Both the position numbers and the translations under genes were made by a program. This document shows positions 18,286-27,452 of a DNA stretch of 49,873 bases, in pieces. How positions within the stretch are numbered: the stretch's first letter is position 1; every line of letters begins with the position of its first letter. The stretch is from Herbaspirillum frisingense (GTDB taxonomy: Bacteria > Pseudomonadota > Gammaproteobacteria > Burkholderiales > Burkholderiaceae_D): contig WNDX01000011.1 in NCBI GenBank assembly GCA_009914615.1, positions 1 through 49,873 on the forward strand. The letters run 5' to 3'. Under the pieces are notes generated by a model that saw nothing but the letters and a program-made list of their open reading frames with translations, was not told the DNA's origin and did no database searches.

Positions 18286-19658
18286 CATCCTTGGAACATC
18301 AGGCGCGCAATATCGTTGAATGCGGCAACGAGCATCAGCGCCATCAGTATTCCCAGGCCGGCGCGCTGCGCGATTTCCCCAAACCGCTCGGAAACGGGCC
18401 GCCCTGTCAAAATCTCCAGCGCATAATACAGCAAATGCCCGCCATCTAAAACCGGGATCGGCAAGAGATTCATCACGCCCAGGCTGATACTGATGAAAGC
18501 CAGGAAGCTCAGATAGCTGACCAGGCCCACGCGCGCGGTCTGCCCCGCGTAATCGGCGATGGTGATGGGGCCGGTGATGTTCTTGATCGAGACCTGGCCG
18601 ACGATCATCTTGCCGATCATCTTGATGGTCATCACGCTGGTGTCCCAGGTACGGCGCGCGCCCTTGGCCACGGCCGTCAGCGGGTCGTCGCTGACGCTGG
18701 CCATCTCCGGCGCCAGCGGCACTTCCACCTTGATGCGGCCGATGCGCTTGCCCGAGTTGCCGTCTTCCACGCTTTCCGGCACCACCGACACGTCGAACGG
18801 CGTCGCACCGCGCAGGCCGTGCAGAACCAGGTTCTTGCCGGCCGATTCGCGCACCTTTTCGACGAAGGCCAGGCCGTCCGGCACCGGCACGCCATCGATG
18901 GCGACGATCTTGTCGCCGGTCTGCAGACCGGCCGCCCTGCCCGGACCGTCCATGATCCTGCCCAGCACCGCCGGCGGACGCGCCAGCGCCAGTCCCAGCT
19001 TGGCGAGGAAATCGCCTTCCAGATCGTTGCTGCTGACGCCGTCCAGGCGCAGCCTCACGGTGTTGAGCAGCTTGCCCTGCCCGTTCGGAGAGGCACGCTC
19101 GACATCGACGCGGGCATCGGCCTTTTCCAGCACCAGCTGCATCAACTTCCAGCGCACTTCCGACCAGACGTGCACCGGCTCGCCGTTGATTGCCGTGATG
19201 CGGTCGCCGGCGCGCAGGCCGGCATCAAAGGCCGCCGTCTGCTGGGCTGCGCCGCGCAGCGTCGGCACCGGCTCCGGCACACCGTGCACATAGAGCCCCG
19301 CGAACAGCAGGATGGCCAGCAGGAAATTGGCGATCGGCCCGGCCGCCACGATGGCGATGCGGCGCCATACCGACTGGCGGGTGAATTCGCGCTTCAGATC
19401 GGCCTCGGAAATACCGTCCAGGTCTTGCTCGCGGGCATCGAGCATCTTGACGTAGCCACCCAGCGGAAGAATGGACAGCGCCCATTCGGTCTGGTCGCGG
19501 CCGAAACGGCGCGACCAGATCACGCGTCCCATGCCGACCGAAAAGCGTAGCACCTTGACGCCGCACCAGCGTGCGACCAGGTAGTGACCCAGCTCGTGCA
19601 CCACCACCAGGGTGCCCAGGGCGACGAAGAAAGCGATCAGGGTATGCAGCAGCGTCAT
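18285..19658 (-). CDS. rseP: RIP metalloprotease RseP (site-2 protease)
   Basis: This 457-residue inner-membrane zinc protease cleaves anti-sigma factor RseA after DegS and releases sigma-E. The zinc motif HELGH (His21, Glu22, His25) lies in the first membrane helix. The second catalytic motif '[12 protein letters not shown]' lies near the C-terminus. Two PDZ domains lie between ('[20 protein letters not shown]' and '[19 protein letters not shown]'). It overlaps the dxr stop codon by four bases, so translation is coupled. A terminator-like structure follows directly. Confidence 0.96.
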   Translation of the reverse strand: MTLLHTLIAFFVALGTLVVVHELGHYLVARWCGVKVLRFSVGMGRVIWSRRFGRDQTEWALSILPLGGYVKMLDAREQDLDGISEADLKREFTRQSVWRRIAIVAAGPIANFLLAILLFAGLYVHGVPEPVPTLRGAAQQTAAFDAGLRAGDRITAINGEPVHVWSEVRWKLMQLVLEKADARVDVERASPNGQGKLLNTVRLRLDGVSSNDLEGDFLAKLGLALARPPAVLGRIMDGPGRAAGLQTGDKIVAIDGVPVPDGLAFVEKVRESAGKNLVLHGLRGATPFDVSVVPESVEDGNSGKRIGRIKVEVPLAPEMASVSDDPLTAVAKGARRTWDTSVMTIKMIGKMIVGQVSIKNITGPITIADYAGQTARVGLVSYLSFLAFISISLGVMNLLPIPVLDGGHLLYYALEILTGRPVSERFGEIAQRAGLGILMALMLVAAFNDIARLMFQG

Positions 19659-20827
19659 GGTGAGATCAGGGCTTCAGCGTGGGCACGCGCCTCCACATCC
19701 TCCGCCAGCAGCGCGCCGATGTCGGATGCCTGCCGGTTGGGAATGGCGGACATGACCCGCTGTATCAGTTGGTCGATCATCCTGAACCCTATCCTGCGGT
19801 CGAGGAAGGCTTGCACGGCGACTTCGTTGGCGGCGTTGAGGATGGCCGCCAGCGTACCGCCCGCGCGCAAGGCATCATACGCCAGTTTGAGACAGGGAAA
19901 ACGGTCAAAGTCAGGTTGACTGAACGACAACTGCGCGATCTGCGCCAGATCCAGCGGCGCCACACCGGATGCAATCCGCTCGGGATAGGCCATGGCATTG
20001 GCGATCGGCGTACGCATGTCGGGATTGCCCAGTTGCGCCAGCACCGAGCCGTCCGCATAGGACACCATCGAATGGATCACGCTTTGCGGGTGGATCACCA
20101 CCTCGATCTTGTCCGCCGGCGCGCCGAACAGCCAATGGGCCTCGATCACTTCCAGGCCCTTGTTCATCATGGTGGCCGAATCGACCGAGATCTTGCGGCC
20201 CATCACCCATTTCGGATGCGCCACCGCCTCCTCCACCGTGACATCGTTGAGCGTGGCCACGTCGCGCGTCAGGAACGGACCGCCGGAGGCCGTCAGCAGG
20301 ATCTTTTCGACCCCATGCGCCGGCATCGAGCGGGTGTAGCCGGCCGGCAGGCACTGGAAGATGGCGTTGTGCTCGCTGTCGATGGGCAGCAGGCTGGCGC
20401 CGTGCGCCGCCACCGCATCCATCAGCAACTGACCAGAAATGACCAGCGCTTCCTTGTTGGCCAGCAGGATCTTCTTGCCGGCCTTGGCCGCGGCCAGGGT
20501 CGATGCCAGGCCGGCGGCGCCGACGATGGCGGCCATCACCATGTCGCAGCCCTCGGCCGAGGCGATGGCGCACAGCGCCTCGGGGCCGTAGGCGACGTCG
20601 GTCGCGATGTCCTTGGCGCGCAGCAGTGCCTCCAGTTCAGCCGCCGCTGTGGCCGAGCCGACCACGGCGACTTGCGGACGGAAGCGCTCGCACTGCTGCG
20701 CCAGTTCGGCCACGCGCGCATGCGCGCTCAGCGCATGGACGCGATAGCGGTCGGGATGGCGGGCGACGACATCCAGCGTGGAAACGCCGATGGAGCCGGT
20801 GGAACCGAGGATGCTGATGGACTGCAT
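19655..20827 (-). CDS. dxr: 1-deoxy-D-xylulose-5-phosphate reductoisomerase
   Basis: The 390-residue enzyme is the first committed step of the MEP isoprenoid pathway, making 2-C-methylerythritol 4-phosphate with NADPH. The N-terminal '[18 protein letters not shown]' is the dinucleotide-binding loop. '[18 protein letters not shown]' and '[16 protein letters not shown]' carry the metal and substrate residues, and 'SGGPF' and '[12 protein letters not shown]' are also intact. The start at 'MQSISILG' was preferred over an 18-residue extension. Products feed undecaprenyl phosphate synthesis by the neighbouring uppS product. Confidence 0.97.
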   Translation of the reverse strand: MQSISILGSTGSIGVSTLDVVARHPDRYRVHALSAHARVAELAQQCERFRPQVAVVGSATAAAELEALLRAKDIATDVAYGPEALCAIASAEGCDMVMAAIVGAAGLASTLAAAKAGKKILLANKEALVISGQLLMDAVAAHGASLLPIDSEHNAIFQCLPAGYTRSMPAHGVEKILLTASGGPFLTRDVATLNDVTVEEAVAHPKWVMGRKISVDSATMMNKGLEVIEAHWLFGAPADKIEVVIHPQSVIHSMVSYADGSVLAQLGNPDMRTPIANAMAYPERIASGVAPLDLAQIAQLSFSQPDFDRFPCLKLAYDALRAGGTLAAILNAANEVAVQAFLDRRIGFRMIDQLIQRVMSAIPNRQASDIGALLAEDVEARAHAEALISP

Positions 20828-20855
20828 GGAGTTTCCGGGATGAGACCGGCGGCGC

Positions 20856-21683
20856 TTAAGCGGCCGCCAGCCAGAGATCAATCAGTGCCGCCAGCGGCAG
20901 CACCGGAATGAGGGCATCGATGCGGTCGAGCACGCCGCCGTGGCCCGGCAGCAGGTTACTGCTGTCCTTCATGCCGGCGCGTCGCTTCAATTGCGACTCG
21001 AACAGGTCGCCGACCACGCTGGCCGCGACCATCACGCTCAGCACGGCAACGAAGCCCAGCCAGCCCCAGCGGCTATACAGGCGGAACTGGAAGGTCTCGC
21101 CCAGGCCCAGCGACATGGCCACCGCGGCCGAGATGACCAGCACGGCCAGCCAGCCGCCAATGGCGCCTTCCCAGGACTTGCCGGGAGAAATCGACGGCGC
21201 CAGCTTGTGGCGGCCGAAGCCCTTGCCCGAGAAGTAGGCGCCGATATCGGCCACCCACACCACCGCCATGACGGACAGCAGATACAGCGGCGAGCGTTGG
21301 AACAGATCGACGATAGCGACGAAACAGCCCAGGATGGACAGCATGTAGGTGCCGTTGAGCAGGCGATTGCCGAATGCTTCCGCCTTGGGCAGGCCCAGCG
21401 CCAGCGCTGGCGTGAAGCGAATCGCCCACAACACCACGCACAGCATGTACAGCGGACGCACGCTGGGCAGGCCGCTGAAGAACAGGATGACGGAGAATGC
21501 CAGCGTCCAGGCCACCGCCCACACTGCCGGGCGCGGGCTCTTGAACAACCGGAAGCACTCCCAGGCGCCTGCGGCGAAAAACACTAGCGCCGCCATGGCA
21601 AACGCGGGGAAATAATCGAAATACAGGATGGGCAACAGGATTGCCAGCAGGATCAACGCCGTGATGACACGCGTCTTGAGCAT
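20856..21683 (-). CDS. cdsA: Phosphatidate cytidylyltransferase
   Basis: The 275-residue integral membrane enzyme makes CDP-diacylglycerol from phosphatidate and CTP. It has about eight hydrophobic segments. The C-terminal signature '[29 protein letters not shown]' region (given here by its key parts [24 protein letters not shown]) binds metal and CTP. The ATG shares one base with the uppS stop codon (TGATG), so the two are translationally coupled. A much longer in-frame opening upstream is just uppS read in another frame. Confidence 0.96.
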   Translation of the reverse strand: MLKTRVITALILLAILLPILYFDYFPAFAMAALVFFAAGAWECFRLFKSPRPAVWAVAWTLAFSVILFFSGLPSVRPLYMLCVVLWAIRFTPALALGLPKAEAFGNRLLNGTYMLSILGCFVAIVDLFQRSPLYLLSVMAVVWVADIGAYFSGKGFGRHKLAPSISPGKSWEGAIGGWLAVLVISAAVAMSLGLGETFQFRLYSRWGWLGFVAVLSVMVAASVVGDLFESQLKRRAGMKDSSNLLPGHGGVLDRIDALIPVLPLAALIDLWLAAA

Positions 21684-22441
21684 CAGGAAGCCTTTTTCTG
21701 GTCCAGCACTTGTGCGCTGGTGCGCCCGAAGCGGCGCTCGCGTTGTTGGTATGAGGCAATGGCCAGATCGAGCGCTTCGGCGCCAAAATCGGGCCAGAAG
21801 GTCTCGGTGAAATACAGTTCGCTGTAGGCCAGTTGCCAAAGCAGGAAGTTGGAGATGCGCTGTTCGCCGCCGGTGCGGATGAACAGGTCGGGTTCAGGAG
21901 CGTAAGCCATGGCCAGATAAGGCGCCAGCGCCTCTTCCGAAAAATCCTCGGCGCCCGGGTTGGCCTTGATCATCCTGGACACCGCCTGCATGACGTCCCA
22001 GCGGCCGCCATAGTTGGCGCACACGGTCAACGTCAGCCGGGTGTTGCCGGCGGTCTGGGCTTCGGCCTTGGCGGCCATTTCCTGTAATTTTGGATCGAAT
22101 CGGCTCATATCGCCGACGATCTTCAGGCGAATGCCGTTGACGGCCATCTTGCCCACTTCTCGCTCCAGCACTGTCATGAACAGGCGCATCAGCACCGAGA
22201 CCTCGTCGGCCGGACGGCGCCAGTTCTCGGAGCTGAAGGCGAACAGGGTCAGGTATTCGATGCCGCGCACGGCGCAGGCTTCGACGATGGAGCGCACCGC
22301 GTCCACGCCCTTGGCGTGGCCCGCCACGCGCGGCAGGAATCGTTTGGTTGCCCAACGCCCGTTGCCGTCCATGATGATGGCAACATGGCGCGGAACCGCG
22401 GAAATATCCGGAACCGCAAGAGTTGAGCTTTGATGCTTCAT
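21683..22441 (-). CDS. uppS: Undecaprenyl diphosphate synthase
   Basis: The 252-residue cytosolic cis-prenyltransferase builds the C55 lipid carrier for peptidoglycan and O-antigen. '[16 protein letters not shown]' holds the catalytic Asp25 and the diphosphate-binding residues; '[14 protein letters not shown]' and '[19 protein letters not shown]' are the other conserved blocks. A sigma-70-type promoter is visible 40-68 bases upstream, so the gene may be expressed separately from frr as well as by read-through. Confidence 0.96.
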   Translation of the reverse strand: MKHQSSTLAVPDISAVPRHVAIIMDGNGRWATKRFLPRVAGHAKGVDAVRSIVEACAVRGIEYLTLFAFSSENWRRPADEVSVLMRLFMTVLEREVGKMAVNGIRLKIVGDMSRFDPKLQEMAAKAEAQTAGNTRLTLTVCANYGGRWDVMQAVSRMIKANPGAEDFSEEALAPYLAMAYAPEPDLFIRTGGEQRISNFLLWQLAYSELYFTETFWPDFGAEALDLAIASYQQRERRFGRTSAQVLDQKKAS

Positions 22442-22480
22442 GAAAAATTATTTAGTGCATTGATGGCTGCGAGCCGCACC

Positions 22481-22509
22481 ATGGTAGCGGGCCAAATGAA
22501 CTTTGACAA
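22481..22509 (-). promoter_or_regulatory. Sigma-70 promoter for uppS-cdsA-dxr-rseP
   Basis: On the minus strand TTGTCA, a 17-base spacer and TACCAT resemble a good housekeeping promoter. The predicted start is about 30 bases before the uppS ATG. Confidence 0.55.
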
Positions 22510-22611
22510 ACCAGGCGGGCAAAGAGATCCGTTCCGTTTTCCTTGGCGGCATTCCCGCGCTCCCGTTGTCCGCCGCCTTGCGCACATTTCCTTCTGTTTA
22601 TGATTCTGCGC

Positions 22612-22640
22612 CGCGCGGCCGGCATGAAGACGGCCGCGCG
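22612..22640 (-). repeat. Intercistronic GC-rich hairpin, frr-uppS
   Basis: CGCGCGGCC and GGCCGCGCG (9 bp, perfect) enclose 11 bases, starting 18 bases after the frr stop. No U-run follows. The rest of the 217-base gap holds the uppS promoter. Confidence 0.5.
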
Positions 22641-22658
22641 CTGGCCCTGCAAGACGGG

Positions 22659-23219
22659 TCACACCGTCATCACTTCCTTTTCCTTGTCGCCGACCAGCTT
22701 GTCGATTTCGGCGACAAACTTATCGGTCAGCTTCTGCACCTCGTCCTGTCCACGGCGCTCGTCGTCCTCGGAGGCGACCTTGTCCTTGACCAGCTTCTTC
22801 AAGCCTTCGTTGGCTTCGCGACGGATGTTACGCACCGCGATCTTGGCGTCTTCCGCCTCGCCCTTGACCAGCTTGACCATTTCCTTGCGGCGTTCTTCGG
22901 TCAGCGGCGGCATCGGCACGCGGATCAGTTCGCCGTGGGTCGCGGGATTCAGGCCCAGGTCGGCTTCGCGAATGGCCTTTTCAACCACGGCCACCATCTT
23001 CTTTTCGTACGGCTGGACACCGATGGTACGGGCGTCGATCAGGGTCAGGTTGGCCACTTGCGACAGACCGGTGGGGCTACCGTAGTAATCGACCATGACC
23101 TGATCCAGCAGGCCGGTGTGGGCGCGACCGGTGCGAACCTTGGCCAGGATGGCCTTCAGGGTCTCGATCGACTTGCTCATCTTTTGTTCACTGTTCTTCT
23201 TAACGTCAGCGACACTCAT
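22659..23219 (-). CDS. frr: Ribosome recycling factor
   Basis: The 186-residue cytosolic protein splits the post-termination ribosome with EF-G. The sequence shows the family pattern: '[20 protein letters not shown]' in the first helix of the three-helix bundle, '[18 protein letters not shown]' entering the beta domain, and '[18 protein letters not shown]' leading into the C-terminal helices. Length is the normal 185-186. It lies between pyrH and uppS as in most proteobacteria. Confidence 0.97.
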   Translation of the reverse strand: MSVADVKKNSEQKMSKSIETLKAILAKVRTGRAHTGLLDQVMVDYYGSPTGLSQVANLTLIDARTIGVQPYEKKMVAVVEKAIREADLGLNPATHGELIRVPMPPLTEERRKEMVKLVKGEAEDAKIAVRNIRREANEGLKKLVKDKVASEDDERRGQDEVQKLTDKFVAEIDKLVGDKEKEVMTV

Positions 23220-23260
23220 GCTGCTCTCCTAACTTGATGCAATAACTTGTCTTGAATGCA

Positions 23261-23311
23261 AATGCCCCGGAAAGGGGGCATTGTAAACGGGAATCCCGGC
23301 CTTGCGGCCGG
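23261..23311 (-). repeat. Two hairpins in the pyrH-frr gap
   Basis: AATGCCCC/GGGGCATT (8 bp, 6-base loop, 23261-23282) and CCGGCC/GGCCGG (6 bp, loop TTGC, 23296-23311) follow the pyrH stop. The outer one is followed by TTTGCATTC, a weak T-rich tail. This may be partial termination or mRNA processing. Confidence 0.45.
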
Positions 23312-23331
23312 TTTCTGCGCCTGGACCGGCC

Positions 23332-24048
23332 TCAGACGTGGACCAGGGTACCTTCGTCTTCACCCATGACGACGCTCTTGAGCGCGCCCGGCTTGATGAT
23401 GGAAAATACCTTGATCGGCAGCTTCTGGTCGCGGCACAGCGCAAAGGCGGTGGCATCCATCACCTGCAGGTGCTTGGCAATCGCTTCGTCGAAGGAAATC
23501 GAGGCATAGCGGGTGGCGGAGGGATCCTTCTTCGGGTCAGCGGTATAGACGCCATCCACCTTGGTGGCCTTCAGTACGATCTGGGCGCCGATTTCCGAGC
23601 CGCGCAACGCGGCGGCGGTGTCGGTGGTGAAGAAGGGATTGCCGGTGCCGGCGGCGAACACCACCACCTTGCCTTCTTCCAGGTATTGCAGCGCCTTGGG
23701 ACGGACGTAAGGCTCGACCACCTGTTCGATGCCGATGGCGGACATCACGCGCGCCGTCAGACCGGCCTGGCGCATGGCGTCGGCCAGGGCCAGCGAGTTC
23801 ATGACGGTGGCCAGCATGCCCATGTAGTCGGCGGTCGCGCGATCCATGCCCTGGGCGCCCGGCGCCACGCCGCGGAAGATATTGCCGCCGCCGATCACGA
23901 TCGCCAGTTCCACGCCCAGTTTGCTGATTTCTGCCACATCCGCGACCATGCGTTCGATCGTCGCGCGATTGATACCGTAGGCGTCATCGCCCATCAGTGC
24001 TTCGCCGGAAAGTTTGAGGAGTACGCGCTTATAAGCAGGTGTTGTCAT
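23332..24048 (-). CDS. pyrH: UMP kinase
   Basis: The 238-residue hexameric amino-acid-kinase-fold enzyme phosphorylates UMP to UDP. '[16 protein letters not shown]' is the phosphate-binding N-terminus, '[12 protein letters not shown]' the second glycine-rich loop and '[18 protein letters not shown]' the nucleotide-binding block. The chosen ATG has GGAG eight bases upstream; the frame is open 37 codons further but without homology. Regulation by GTP and UTP is known for the family. A sigma-E-like promoter lies about 200 bases upstream. Confidence 0.97.
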   Translation of the reverse strand: MTTPAYKRVLLKLSGEALMGDDAYGINRATIERMVADVAEISKLGVELAIVIGGGNIFRGVAPGAQGMDRATADYMGMLATVMNSLALADAMRQAGLTARVMSAIGIEQVVEPYVRPKALQYLEEGKVVVFAAGTGNPFFTTDTAAALRGSEIGAQIVLKATKVDGVYTADPKKDPSATRYASISFDEAIAKHLQVMDATAFALCRDQKLPIKVFSIIKPGALKSVVMGEDEGTLVHV

Positions 24049-24243
24049 TGCAGGGCTCCGTGTTCTATCCGATTTTGAATTGCTTGTTGGCGCGTCCGCA
24101 CCAGCTCCCGCCCTGACGAAACGGCGCACTTTCGTCGCGAGGGTGATGCCTTGACGCATATTGGGGTATTGCCGCGCCCTACTCTTGTTTTTGTAGCCAC
24201 CTGCCGCCTTATCCCGCGCGCGTGGACCGCGCAGACCATGACA

Positions 24244-24270
24244 GTAGATGCAGCTTTCCCCAAAAGTTCC
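24244..24270 (-). promoter_or_regulatory. Possible sigma-E promoter upstream of pyrH
   Basis: On the minus strand GGAACTT, a 15-base spacer and TCTAC resemble the extracytoplasmic sigma-E consensus (GGAACTT, 15-17 bases, TCTGA). It sits just downstream of the tsf terminator at the head of the segment that includes rseP, bamA, skp and the lpx genes, many of which are sigma-E targets in E. coli. The predicted leader is about 190 bases. Confidence 0.45.
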
Positions 24271-24281
24271 GGGGGCAGCTT

Positions 24282-24310
24282 AAAAAAACGGGCCTCTCGG
24301 CCCGTTTTTT
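24282..24310. terminator. Intrinsic terminator of rpsB-tsf
   Basis: AAAAAACGGGCC and its complement close on a short loop to give a near-perfect GC stem flanked by A and T runs on both sides. It lies 11 bases after the tsf stop codon. Confidence 0.9.
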
Positions 24311-24320
24311 CTAGCAACGC

Positions 24321-25208
24321 TTACTGAGCTTGTTTTGCCGCAGCCACTTGCGCTGCCACTTCCGCAGCGAAGTCGTCCTGCTTCTTCTCGATGCCTTCGC
24401 CGACAACGTACATGGCGAACGACTTGACGCTGGAATTAGCCGCCTTGAGCATCTGCTCGACGCTTTGCTTGTCGTTCTTCACGAAAGCCTGGTTGAACAG
24501 CGACACTTCCTTCAGGTACTTCTGCACCGAACCTTCGACCATCTTGGCGACGATGTCGGCCGGCTTGCCGGATTCGGCAGCCTTCAGGGAAGCGACCGAA
24601 CGCTCTTTCTCGATCAGTTCGGCAGGCACTTGCTCGGCCGACAGGGCCACCGGCTTCATGGCGGCGATGTGCATGGCCACGTCCTTGCCGACTTGCTCGT
24701 CGGCGCCGTCGAACTCCACGATCACGCCGATGCGGGTGCCGTGCAGGTAGGACACCAGCTTGGCCGGGGTTTCAAAGCGCTGGAAGCGGCGGAACGACAT
24801 GTTTTCGCCGATGCGGCCGATCAGTTCGGTGCGCAGTTCTTCCAGGGTCTTGCCGTCGGGCAGCTTGCACGCGCCCAACGCAGCGACGTCGGCCGGATTC
24901 TGCTCGACCACCAGCTTGGCGGCGGCTTCGACCAGACCGATGAACTCGTCGTTCTTGGTCACGAAGTCGGTTTCGCAGTTGACTTCCACCAGGGCGCCAA
25001 CGTTGCCGCTGATATAGGTGGAGATCACGCCTTCAGCGGTAACGCGGGAAGAGGCCTTGGAAGCCTTGCTGCCCAGCTTGACGCGCAGGATCTCTTCAGC
25101 CTTGGACATATCGCCATCGGCTTCGGTCAGCGCCTTCTTGCATTCCATCATCGGCGCGTCGGTCTTCGCACGCAGTTCGCCCACCATTGCTGCGGTAATT
25201 GCCGCCAT
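24321..25208 (-). CDS. tsf: Elongation factor Ts
   Basis: The 295-residue cytosolic factor exchanges GDP for GTP on EF-Tu. The N-terminal domain '[20 protein letters not shown]' and '[20 protein letters not shown]' form the UBA-like part. '[17 protein letters not shown]' carries the two residues (Asp-Phe) that intrude into EF-Tu. The dimerisation domain and C-terminal module follow. The start at 'MAAITAAM' is standard for this class; a 22-residue extension was discarded. It is the second gene of the rpsB-tsf operon. Confidence 0.97.
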   Translation of the reverse strand: MAAITAAMVGELRAKTDAPMMECKKALTEADGDMSKAEEILRVKLGSKASKASSRVTAEGVISTYISGNVGALVEVNCETDFVTKNDEFIGLVEAAAKLVVEQNPADVAALGACKLPDGKTLEELRTELIGRIGENMSFRRFQRFETPAKLVSYLHGTRIGVIVEFDGADEQVGKDVAMHIAAMKPVALSAEQVPAELIEKERSVASLKAAESGKPADIVAKMVEGSVQKYLKEVSLFNQAFVKNDKQSVEQMLKAANSSVKSFAMYVVGEGIEKKQDDFAAEVAAQVAAAKQAQ

Positions 25209-25272
25209 ACTATTCTCCTGACTGGGAGGCGTTCCGCACCTCGCGGAACGCCTGAAACTCGAAAATTGACTC

Positions 25273-25317
25273 AAAAAAAAGGGGCCACTGCGTCAACACC
25301 CGCTGTCACCCCTTTTT
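25273..25317 (-). terminator. Attenuator between rpsB and tsf
   Basis: On the minus strand AAAAAGGGG and CCCCTTTTT pair around a 24-base interior and are followed by further T residues. It lies in the 131-base gap between the S2 and EF-Ts genes and would reduce tsf relative to rpsB transcription, as known for the E. coli operon. Confidence 0.65.
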
Positions 25318-25339
25318 GTACTACACGGAAGAAGCAGAA

Positions 25340-26080
25340 TTAAGCCTGCTCGACCTCGACGAATTCGTCGCCCTTCACTGCTTCGACAACGTCGTTCACG
25401 GCGTTGGCGCGGCCTTCCAGGACGGCATCAGCCATGCCGCGAGCGTACAGCGCGATCGCCTTGGCGGAGTCGTCGTTGCCCGGGATCACGTAGGTGACGC
25501 CTTCGGGCGAGTGGTTGGTATCGACCACGCCGATGACCGGGATGCCCAGCTTGGCGGCTTCGGTGATGGCGCCCTTGTGGTAGCCGACGTCGATCACGAA
25601 GATGGCGTCAGGAATGCCGCCCATATCCTTGATGCCGCCGATGGCCTTCTGCAGCTTTTCCTGTTCACGGCTGAACAGCAGGGCTTCCTTCTTCGACAGC
25701 TTCTCGACGGAACCGTCTTCGACCGACGCTTCCATATCCTTCAGGCGCTTGATCGAGGTCTTGATGGTCTTGAAGTTGGTCAGCATGCCGCCCAGCCAAC
25801 GCTGGTCAACGTAAGGCACGCCGGCGCGCTGCGCTTCGCCAGCCAGGATTTCGCGGGCTTGACGCTTGGTGCCGACGAACAGGATGGTGCCGCGGTTGGA
25901 AGACAGTTGGCGCACGTACTTTTGCGCTTCCTGGAACATGCCCAGGGTCTTTTCCAGGTTGACGATGTGAATCTTGTTGCGATGACCGAAAATGAAGGGG
26001 GCCATCTTGGGGTTCCAGAAGCGGGTTTGGTGACCGAAGTGGACACCGGCTTCCAGCATTTCGCGCATAGTAACGGACAT
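25340..26080 (-). CDS. rpsB: 30S ribosomal protein S2
   Basis: The 246-residue small-subunit protein binds near the 30S neck and is needed for S1 docking. '[23 protein letters not shown]' region (key parts [21 protein letters not shown]), '[13 protein letters not shown]', '[16 protein letters not shown]' and '[13 protein letters not shown]' are all classic S2 blocks. GGAG precedes the ATG by six bases. The gene has its own strong promoter and a structured leader that is probably bound by S2 itself. Confidence 0.98.
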   Translation of the reverse strand: MSVTMREMLEAGVHFGHQTRFWNPKMAPFIFGHRNKIHIVNLEKTLGMFQEAQKYVRQLSSNRGTILFVGTKRQAREILAGEAQRAGVPYVDQRWLGGMLTNFKTIKTSIKRLKDMEASVEDGSVEKLSKKEALLFSREQEKLQKAIGGIKDMGGIPDAIFVIDVGYHKGAITEAAKLGIPVIGVVDTNHSPEGVTYVIPGNDDSAKAIALYARGMADAVLEGRANAVNDVVEAVKGDEFVEVEQA

Positions 26081-26084
26081 GAAT

Positions 26085-26165
26085 TTCTCCAGGGTTAGGT
26101 CTGGAATCCGCTCGGTCATCCGGCTCATGCAGCCTGGACACCCTTTTAGCGAACGGATTCGCGTT
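26085..26165 (-). ncRNA. Probable S2 autoregulatory leader (rpsB 5' UTR structure)
   Basis: Just before the rpsB start, GAATCCG and CGGATTC form a long-range 7-bp stem. Within it CCAGG can pair with CCTGG that overlaps the Shine-Dalgarno region (CCTGGAGAAA), giving a pseudoknot, and GGCT/AGCC makes an inner hairpin. This architecture and position fit the proteobacterial S2 leader by which free S2 blocks its own translation. The pairing is visible; regulation is inferred. Confidence 0.6.
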
Positions 26166-26227
26166 TCAAAAAAGCAATTTTCACGAAGCCAAGCAGCGAA
26201 TATTTCCGCCAATCACCATCCGTGACC

Positions 26228-26246
26228 AACCTGACGATTTCAGGTT
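26228..26246 (-). repeat. 5'-terminal hairpin of the rpsB transcript
   Basis: AACCTGA and TCAGGTT (7 bp, perfect) with a 5-base loop lie right at the predicted start of the rpsB mRNA. It could protect the 5' end. Confidence 0.4.
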
Positions 26247-26254
26247 AGCCCGGC

Positions 26255-26283
26255 ATTCTACTCGACCCAACCCATTTGTTCAA
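26255..26283 (-). promoter_or_regulatory. Sigma-70 promoter of rpsB-tsf
   Basis: TTGAAC, a 17-base spacer and TAGAAT on the minus strand. The start would be near 26248, giving a leader of about 170 bases. Confidence 0.7.
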
Positions 26284-26348
26284 GCATCGCATGAACTCGG
26301 GAATCTCCCTCGCCCCGCCGCCCGCAAAGCCAAGTGCACCGGCCGCAA

Positions 26349-26378
26349 CCAACAGAAAATACCCCTCTCGTCTATAAT
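26349..26378 (+). promoter_or_regulatory. Promoter of map
   Basis: A perfect -10 hexamer TATAAT (26373-26378) lies 38 bases before the map ATG; the -35 region (CCAACA) is poor. It is divergent from the rpsB promoter, the two -35 regions being about 65 bases apart. Confidence 0.55.
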
Positions 26379-26415
26379 CCCTTCTTGACGATTTTCTAGC
26401 GAATTGCGATTCATC

Positions 26416-27240
26416 ATGGGCAACATCACCATCAAAACCGCCGAAGACATCGAAGGCATGCGCGTAGCCGGCCGACTGGCCGCCGAAGTGCTGGACTACA
26501 TCACCCCCTTCGTGAAACCCGGCGTCACCACCGGCGAGATCGACCGCCTCTGCCACGAGTACATGACCAATGTGCAAGGCAGCATCCCGGCGCCCCTGAA
26601 TTATTGCCCGCCCGGCTACACGCCCTACCCCAAGGCCGTCTGCACCTCGCTCAACGATGTGATCTGCCATGGCATCCCGGGCGACAAGGTGATGAAGAAC
26701 GGCGACGTGCTCAACATCGACGTCACCATCATCAAGAACGGCTACCACGGCGACACCAGCCGCATGTTCTACCTGGGCGAGCCGTCCATCCTGGCGCGCC
26801 GCCTGACCGACATCACCTATGAATGCATGTGGCTGGGCATCTCCAAGATCAAGCCGGGCGCGCACCTGGGCGACATCGGCCACGTTATTCAGCAGCACGC
26901 CGAAAAGGCCGGCTACAGCGTGGTGCGCGAATTCTGCGGCCACGGCATCGGCAAGGTCTTCCACGAAGAACCGCAGGTGCTGCACTACGGCCGTCCCGGC
27001 ACGCTGGAAAAGCTGGAAGCCGGCATGATCTTCACGGTGGAGCCGATGATCAACGCCGGCCGCCGCGAAATCCGCGAAATGGGCGACGGCTGGACCATCA
27101 AGACCAAGGATCGCAGCCTGTCGGCGCAGTGGGAACACACCGTGCTGGTCACCGAAACCGGTTTCGAAGTGCTGACGGTGTCGCCCGGCATGCCGGCACC
27201 CCCTGCCTTCATCCAGAACCAGATGACAGCGGCGGCCTGA
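26416..27240 (+). CDS. map: Type I methionine aminopeptidase
   Basis: The 274-residue cytosolic metalloenzyme removes the initiator methionine once deformylated. The five metal ligands are Asp102 and Asp113 ('LNIDVTIIKNGYHGDTS'), His176 ('CGHGIGKVFHEEP'), Glu209 ('IFTVEPM') and Glu240 ('QWEHTVLV'). The substrate-side His85 is in 'ICHGIPG'. The ATG was chosen over an upstream TTG. No good Shine-Dalgarno sequence is visible. Divergent placement from rpsB is conserved in many proteobacteria. The deformylase gene def lies 13 kb away. Confidence 0.97.
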   Translation: MGNITIKTAEDIEGMRVAGRLAAEVLDYITPFVKPGVTTGEIDRLCHEYMTNVQGSIPAPLNYCPPGYTPYPKAVCTSLNDVICHGIPGDKVMKNGDVLNIDVTIIKNGYHGDTSRMFYLGEPSILARRLTDITYECMWLGISKIKPGAHLGDIGHVIQQHAEKAGYSVVREFCGHGIGKVFHEEPQVLHYGRPGTLEKLEAGMIFTVEPMINAGRREIREMGDGWTIKTKDRSLSAQWEHTVLVTETGFEVLTVSPGMPAPPAFIQNQMTAAA

Positions 27241-27261
27241 GCCCCTCTGTCCTGACCGGCC

Positions 27262-27322
27262 CTTCGGCGGAAATTGCGACGATGCCCGCAGCGGTCATCG
27301 CAATTTCCGCCGAAGCGTTTTA
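27262..27322 (+). terminator. Intrinsic terminator of map
   Basis: An 18-bp perfect stem (CTTCGGCGGAAATTGCGA and complement) with an 18-base loop is followed by CGTTTTATG. The arms are unusually long for a terminator. The rest of the gap to glnD (about 130 bases) shows nothing clear. Confidence 0.8.
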
Positions 27323-27452
27323 TGCACTGCCACGACGCTTGCGGCGCCGGCCTGGTTCCGGCATGAAACCTGCTAAAGGCAACACGCCGCACGGGGACGC
27401 GGCACTCTGACCAGCCAGCGGCGCCCCGCCGCCCATTACCGAATCAACGCCG

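Noticed and set aside
22438-22662. Short minus-strand frames in the frr-uppS gap
   Set aside because: They overlap the uppS promoter and the GC-rich hairpin; no ribosome-binding site, Arg-rich composition.
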